Shown: piece after piece, positions 58,278 through 64,000 of the stretch
How the letters are laid out: the number at the start of each line of letters is the position of its first letter
Numbering within the stretch: the stretch's first letter is position 1
Source of the DNA: Amaranthus tricolor
Taxonomy: Eukaryota > Streptophyta > Magnoliopsida > Caryophyllales > Amaranthaceae
Length of the DNA stretch: 64,000 nt
Direction: 5' to 3'
Assembly: GCF_026212465.1 (NCBI RefSeq)
Contig: NC_080059.1
Location: forward strand, 19,472,001 to 19,536,000
Program-made: the position numbers and the translations under genes
The notes under the pieces: model-generated
Told to the model about the DNA's origin: nothing
What the model saw: only the letters and a program-made list of their open reading frames with translations
Database searches by the model: none

Positions 58278-60748
58278 ATGGCGGTCGACGGAGTTCCACC
58301 CATCATCGCAGCTCAACTTAACTACCTTCTGTCTCACTCCCCTTACTCAATCAAGGTAATTTCCCTCCTTTTTTCAAGATTAGTTTTTCTTTCCTTTTCA
58401 GAAACCCTAATTTTTATAATTTATTCGATTTCAGGTTGAACAAATGTGGTCTGGCTCGAAAACCCTGCCTTGGATTGATCGATTTAGTTTGCATATCCCC
58501 TTTTGCCTCGATTTTATCAAATGTGAGTTTATCATCTATGGCTTCTGTTTCCGATCCGAAACCCTATTTTGTTGTCATTGGTATGGGCATGGGCACGGGC
58601 ACGGGCACGGGCACGGGCATGTTCAATGTGTCCGAAGAGATTGATTAGCCTAAATTACGGATTCAGATATTAGTTTATTTTAAACTTTACTGTAGCTTAA
58701 TTACTTGTTTTAGCCCAAAATTTTGAAAAAATATAATAGACACGAAATTATTTTGTATTTTTGCTCTGCCCATATTTATTGTTGTTAGGAATATTGGTGA
58801 CTTTTGTTCACCAAGTATTTAGGACTTAATTAAGGTAATTAATTGAGTATGTTGCCTGTTGGCATGGATTAAAAAGAGCCAGATGCTAGTTTGGGATTGG
58901 ATGGAAGGGAATAATCAATGTACAAATGATCGAGCAATCATTGGTTGGAGAAACCTTGGGCACCAAGGTTAGCAACGAGCCTAAGACAAGTGTAGGATGC
59001 CCAAATAGTGCATTGGGATTTGGGGACCAAGGGACACGTTGTACAAAGTTGAGATCCAACTAGAAACTTTATGCTCGAACGAGCACAAGCCACCAGAAGT
59101 CTTTTGCCTTGTTTTGTTCATTGTGCTGATGTTTTTATGTCTTTGCCTTATTTTTGCCCGATATTTCCTATATATAAATACCACACACCTAGGTCATATG
59201 TTTTAGCAAGCCAAAAATCTAATATATTAGCTATCCTTTCTAGCATATTATCCTCTAACATTAAGTCTTTCCTCCCCATTAATCTCTCCATTGTCCCTTG
59301 AAGCTTGTTGCTTTTTTCTTTTAAACACATTATTAATACAACCGTAGCTGGGTACAGTGAATGTAGCCTTTAATTGGTGAACCACCTTAAATATGGTGTT
59401 ATTATCTTTTTTGCTTTTCTATGCCTATTCATTACATACTTGCATATTTTCTTTAGATCATTGCTTGATCTTGTAGCTTGTATTTGCTCCACATTTTAAT
59501 CGTTGATTGATTTTTAGGGGCTATTATATTCATTATGGAGCCAAGTAAGGGTTTCAAATACTACTATTAGTTTACACTCCCTCACATCTATTTCAAGTGT
59601 GCCATTTGCCTTTATAACTTGCCAATGCACTAATGTGACTCTTAATATCTCTAATTGTTTATAATTATAATTTATAAATTGTGATATTCATTATATTTAC
59701 ATTGAGATGAATCAAACAAGATCCCATTGTCTATGATTATACTTATAGATCAAGAATAAAATGCAAACCAAGATTGATTGGTTAATAGTGCTAAATCTCA
59801 AATGGGACACTTGAAATTTATGAGCAGGAGTATTAGTTTACTATGCTTCTTTTGAATTAAAGTTTACATTACTAATTCTAAAAAAAAATGTACTTGTTTC
59901 TTGTCTCAAAATTTAGGAAAAATATATATTAAATTGGTTTCGCCCCTATTTGTTGTTGATGTATTTTTGGGGGATACCATATTCAATGTGGAGAAAATTA
60001 ATGGTTTTAAATATTAGTTTTATTTACTTCCGGCGTTCCCTTTTATTTGTCTAATTTAAGTTTTTTCACTTCAGGAGAGAGAAACTTAAATTAAATTTAT
60101 TGAAGATAAAATATATTTATGTGGTATTTTGTAAGATTTATCTTGTTGTAATCATGCAAAGTTTTTTAATATATAATTTTTATAATTTTGTATGATGCGT
60201 ACGTAGAGATATTGAGGCTCAAAATTTGCTTTGAAATGCGTGCAAAAGTTAAAATGGACAAACAAAAAAGAAACGAAGGGATTTTTACTTTTATTTAATA
60301 ATTGTATTTAGGCTCTAAATTTTGGAACTTTTTTTGAAATAAACATGAAAGTATTTTGAATTTCTCAACTGTATTTATTATTGATGGATTTAGGGGATAT
60401 TATATTCAATGTGGAGAGTCCATTATCAGCACCCGATGTAATATTTGGGGCAGAAGATGATAAATTTCTTCCATTTCTTATGTCTGGTGATCCTAGTAAA
60501 TCACCTATGCATAGTTTAAGTAATTGGAATAGCAAAGATCCTTCAAGATTATTGAATCTTATTCTTCAACTCAGGTTTATCTTGCTCCAAAAATTTAAAT
60601 CATGGGATTTGTAATTTGAGTTGGGATTTTTTTTGATTTTGTTTCCTTTAAATGCAGGGAGTTTTATGCTGCTTATCAATGGAAACGTGTTGGAGATGTT
60701 GATGATGAGAGAGTGAAGTTTGAAATTAGCACTATCTTGTCTAGGGAG
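58278..60748 (+). CDS. BRE: BRE/BRCC45 (BRISC and BRCA1-A complex member 2), first four exons
   Basis: Exons 58278-58355, 58435-58522, 60394-60574 and 60658-60748 have GT/AG borders and matching phases. The product starts MAVDGVPPIIAAQLNYLL and continues VEQMWSGSKTLPWIDRFSL, IPFCLDFIKWDIIFNVE, LSAPDVIFGAEDDKF, NWNSKDPSRLLNLILQLRE and GDVDDERVKFEISTILSRE. This matches the N terminus of plant BRE, a UEV-like scaffold protein of the BRCA1-A and BRISC K63-deubiquitinase complexes in DNA repair. About 146 residues of a roughly 380-residue protein are present; later exons are not recognisable before 64000, so the gene continues past the window or has a long intron. Intron 2 (1.87 kb) is swollen by MITEs, a possible LTR and repeated copies of the exon-3 junction. 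Confidence 0.9.
58580..58621 (+). repeat. GGGCAC hexanucleotide microsatellite
   Basis: About six units of GGGCAC/GGGCAT within BRE intron 2; the GTGTGT-like peptide it encodes is not part of BRE. Confidence 0.9.
58783..59505 (+). mobile_element. Probable insertion (LTR-like) in BRE intron 2
   Basis: It starts TGTTAGGAATATTGG. The sequence on its two sides, when joined, resembles the uninterrupted neighbouring repeat copies (TTATTGTTGTT ... GATTTTTAGGGG), which implies an insert of about 720 bp. The insert has a TATA box (CTATATATAAATACC near 59169) and an R-like CT-rich stretch. A clear target duplication was not found. Confidence 0.45.
59575..59830 (+). mobile_element. Stowaway-like MITE in BRE intron 2
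   Basis: 256 bp between TA (59573-59574) and TA (59831-59832). Its ends match as inverted repeats over the words ACTCC and TTTCAAGTGT.CCATTTG. The interior (GAGATGAATCAAACAAGATC) marks the same family as the copy at 44158-44415. Confidence 0.82.
60027..60285 (+). mobile_element. Second Stowaway-like MITE in BRE intron 2
   Basis: ~259 bp. The left end CTTCCGGCGTTCCCTTTTA pairs with the reverse complement of the right end (TCCCTTCGTTTCTTTTTTG), and TA dinucleotides flank the insert (60025-60026 and about 60286). The interior differs from the copy at 59575, so it belongs to another subfamily. Confidence 0.75.
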
Positions 60749-63554
60749 GTAGTGCTTCTTTATGTTTGGGTTAAATATTTTTCTTGTTTAAGATTGCTAT
60801 ATGTGATTGGTTAAGGGGAGCCTTGGCGCTTCGGTGTAGATGTCGAGGTGTGACTGAAAAGGTCTATAGGGTAAGGTTTTCCTACATACTCTTTTGTGGT
60901 GGAACCCTTTCTCGAGCCTTTGCTCAGTAGGTTTTTTTTGTGTAACGATTGTTTTTTCTTTTTCTTTTTCTTTTTTTCTTCAAAATAATACAAGTGATTT
61001 TGTAGCAGATTTTTGGGTGATGTTTTCTTAGTAGAATTGAATTTTAAATGAATTTGGATCGTAGTTGGAAAAGTGTTGTTTAACATAGGTGCTAGAACGG
61101 ATGTGACAGCAATATACATAATAGACTTGTTTGGAGCAAACAAAGGAAATTGTTTCTTTCGAACTGCCTACTCCTTGTGTTATTTAATGTTTGCCCTAAT
61201 TGACTAAAAAATGTTTTGAAGAGTGCAATTTTGTGACATTACCCTCTCAGAATAACATAACCAATAGAACAATGAAAAAAAAATCCCATTTCTTATGGTT
61301 GCTTGTTTGATAGGATGGTTAAGCTAGTGCATGTCCCGTTCTAATTGAGGCTATTTCATGTCTTAGGCTCCACTATTTTCATAAAAAGAACCCCTGGCTT
61401 TGAAAGTTTTTGTCCGTACAATTCATAGTGTAAAAACAAGGCCGCATCGCATCGCATCGGTCGTGGTCTTCAAAATAAACGGATCGATATTTCCCGCGTT
61501 GTAAAGGTGTAAAAAAAATCGCGTTTAGGGCCGAATTGAGGGATATCTTATAGTGTCGATCGATATTTAGGCGTTACAATAACCGCATCACTCCTGTTAC
61601 CGCATTAACGTTCCGTTATCGCGATTGTGACCGTTACCGCATTTTTACACTATGCCATACATGATTCCCATAATCTATGTCTTTGTTTCAACGATCTCAA
61701 ATCTGTTAAATACGAATATCAATGGACCATTGACCCTGAAATGTTTTCATTGTATTTTATGTTTATTTTTAGTTCCTTTTTTAAATTACTCTAGTACTTA
61801 TAATGTGTACTGAACGTGCTGTCTGTATAGCCGATAGCAAACCATATGAATCTGAGCCATCATGCATCAATGTTAAATTCCATCATTTTGGAATGAAACT
61901 TGTTCCCCAAACGCAAAGACTCCATTATGGGATCATCCATTGTCAAAGGGGAATAGGGGAAGCTTGAAAGGGAAATGATTCAACATATGACATTGGACAA
62001 TAACGTCATTATGGAAAATTATGTGCACATATACAGTAGCTGAGTAGCATTTGAGTTCACCTAGTATTATAAGGGTGTGTTGGACTTTTTTGTTTTCAAT
62101 CTTGGAATCCTAGTGCAAAGTTACAAAAGCACCCAATGTAGTAAAAGAGGCATAGAAAATTGAGAAATGTTTGGAAAAGTCTAGAAAAGCTCAAAAGGGT
62201 AATTTTATTACATTGTTATTGTGTAGGGCCTAGTGGTGATGGTGTGGTGAATGTTCGTATTGCTACTTGATCGCTTTTTTATTTTCTGATATCATACTTT
62301 TGAAGGTTTTTTTTTCTTTTTTTTTTTTTGGAATTTGACGTACTTATAAGGTTTCATTTAGAAGAAACAATTTCAATCATCGAAGTTCTTGACATCAATA
62401 ATTGTACTATCCATTACTTCCATTGGTTTGCCCGTATCAAGCATCATGATTGTATAGTAATCTTCCCCCCCCCCCTTCCCCCCAAAAAAAATATATGGGT
62501 GTTATGCCTTAGATCATCTCTAAGACCCCATGTCAAAATAATTATTGCCAATCATCTATAAGATCTAAATATTTTGTATCACCACCCACTATCTATTTAA
62601 CCTGGAATATTAGCTAATTAATCATCTACCACATCTCAACATCTTACTCCTTAGCTTCGCTTTATTCCTTCCCCCATTTAAAATTAACTTGCGGTGTTTG
62701 ATTCCTTTTCCCTCAATCATGGGCTTCTCCCCAATATGTTTTCACCTTATGAGTTTAACCACTCTAGATTTCGAGCCTATACAATTTTCATTGAGAACCA
62801 GCAGTTAGAAAAGTTAGAAAATTTACAGAACAATCTTTACCATTAGTATGCATCGGTGAGAAATTTTGATTAGTGGATCAGTGTCACTATTCTTTGTCAA
62901 TATGGATGTATTGGGCTCATGTAGTTTTGATTCTGGAATTTTAGATTTTGAACTTTCTTGTTTTAATTCCAACTACTTACAACCATGTTGTCTTCACATG
63001 GTTTTTGTTAAAATGAAATTTTTATATGCATTGATTTTTAAATTTTAGAATTTTCTAATGAAAATTAAATCTGAAGAGAACTAAATTTGTATAGATTTAA
63101 ACTTCTTACTGCCTTTTCTTTGTTTAACAGGGTTTTTAAGCATGTGGTATACTTAATTTAAAAAGCGCTATCATTCTCGCCAAAAATGTAGACTGATGTT
63201 CCTAAGGTTTGTATAATTTGGTTTACTTGTGAGGTTGAATGTGTTTTGTTGTTGACGAGAGATTTAGGGTGATGGGATTATATTTAAGTGTTGATAGTAG
63301 GTTTCAGTGGAAGGTGAAATCAAGAAGGGCGGTTGTGAAGTGTTGGTGCAATTATTAGGGAGAAAAAGGAAATGGAGGTGGAAGGGGTCAATTATAAGTT
63401 GGTAGTTGGTGGAACTAGATCTAGAGTAAGGATTTTGGTTGCTGATTGTGGGGTGTGCTATAGATCAGATAAGGGAGTTTGAAGAGATGCTTACGGGCTA
63501 AGATTGTTTTATTTCTCTGTTGCCCTTGAGAGTGAATAATTAGGGGTAGTGGTT
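60749..63554. other. BRE intron or downstream region; no further exon recognised
   Basis: AT-rich DNA with poly-T tracts and a C-rich run at 62465-62483. A small inverted-repeat element lies at 61424-61654. I could not find further BRE exons (those after ISTILSRE), so this is most likely a long intron. Confidence 0.5.
61424..61654. mobile_element. ~230-bp MITE with CATAGTGTAAAAA inverted ends
   Basis: The left end CATAGTGTAAAAACAAGG and the right end (reverse complement CATAGTGTAAAAATGCGG) are inverted repeats. Both subterminal parts are rich in GCATCG/CGCGAT/ACCGTTACCGC words. The interior has no coding. The target duplication is unclear, so the superfamily is open. Confidence 0.7.
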
Positions 63555-64000
63555 TGTAATACTCCACTACTGTTCTGCACTTATAGCAACGGAATTAACA
63601 CAGAAAAAGAGATGAGATGAAGAAGAGAAAAGAGAAAAAAGAGAGAGTAGAGGTGGAATGCTTGTATATTATGTAACCAAGGTAAGGTGCCCCGCTAAAC
63701 TCTTCGAGTGGTTGAGTAACTCCTTAGTGTGAATACACAATTCAGTGAATACAAGCATGAAATCTGATGATATATCCTACCTCTATTTATACATGATCTC
63801 ATAACAGAATAAGAAGGGAAATCCAATGCATAACTGAAAAATGCAGGCCTTAACAAACTCCAAGATTCTCTGCCAGCTCAACCTTCTCAATTCTTCTTGT
63901 TTCTTCTTTTGTAAGTGAGGAAAGTACGTGGGCTTGCTGCTGTACTTGGGCCGCCACTTTGTTCTGGGCTATTCATTACATGCCTTTTAGTTTTCCTAAC
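63555..64000 (-). mobile_element. LTR-like sequence at the window edge
   Basis: The left border TGTAATACTCC is a TG/CA-type terminus. On the minus strand a TATA box (GTATAAATAGAGG) lies near 63785. The element extends beyond the window, so it is either a solo LTR or the 3' LTR of a minus-strand element. Confidence 0.45.

Noticed and set aside
58436..58648. Open frame with Gly-Thr repeat near BRE exon 2
   Set aside because: It reads through the intron donor at 58523 and the GGGCAC microsatellite; splicing to 60394 gives the conserved BRE sequence.
61436..61462. GCATCGCATCG microsatellite as a regulatory site
   Set aside because: It is part of the subterminal region of the MITE at 61424-61654.

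Overview
This 64 kb window is plant nuclear DNA, almost certainly from a dicot. It is AT-rich, its genes have many introns, and it carries Ty1/copia, CACTA, Mutator-like, LINE and Stowaway-type elements. The three host genes have clear plant orthologues. The repeat style (GAGACNGTCTC-type termini, GATCA/TTAAAGT core repeats) is compatible with Caryophyllales, but that placement is a guess.

Host genes: (1) a single-exon plastid DnaJ/J11-type co-chaperone at 5745-6257 (-); (2) a complete 12-exon PSK SIMULATOR (PSI1-like) gene at 36021-41208 (-), whose exons sum to 1848 nt with every phase consistent; (3) the first four exons of BRE/BRCC45 at 58278-60748 (+), which runs out of the window. A plant-mobile-domain (MAIN-like) pseudogene at 188-3190 is split by a solo LTR with a perfect 5-bp target duplication.

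Mobile elements fill most of the rest. Two related, nearly full-length Ty1/copia elements lie head to head at 7324-13265 (-) and 14674-19630 (+). Both have almost identical LTRs and exact target duplications. The first carries a nested 951-bp insertion. A third, truncated copia element lies at about 27600-31166 (-). Solo or partial LTRs occur at 1089-2690, 24370-24632, 35434-35608 and 49605-51091. A 5S rRNA-derived repeat lies at 24685-24869, a Mutator-like long-TIR element at 25454-26918, and a 5'-truncated LINE with a 14-bp duplication at 43719-44065.

The most complex unit is a decayed CACTA (En/Spm) transposon at about 45651-57331. It carries a TNPD transposase pseudogene and a ten-exon pseudogene that fuses a TNPA-like (Transposase_24) region to a C48/Ulp1 SUMO-protease domain. 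Around these genes are a 169-bp tandem repeat (also present as a second, isolated copy), a ~600-bp TA/CA microsatellite and a solo LTR inside an intron. One terminus (57331) retains the CACTAGTG end; the other has lost it.

Nonsense changes in the transposons are mostly C-to-T or G-to-A transitions, as expected for methylated, silenced DNA. I found no RNA gene other than the 5S-derived fragment, no CRISPR array, and no convincing evidence of a wholly new biochemical system. The best leads are the CACTA TNPA-Ulp1 fusion, its internal satellite-like repeat, and the repeated exon-3 decoys in the BRE intron.
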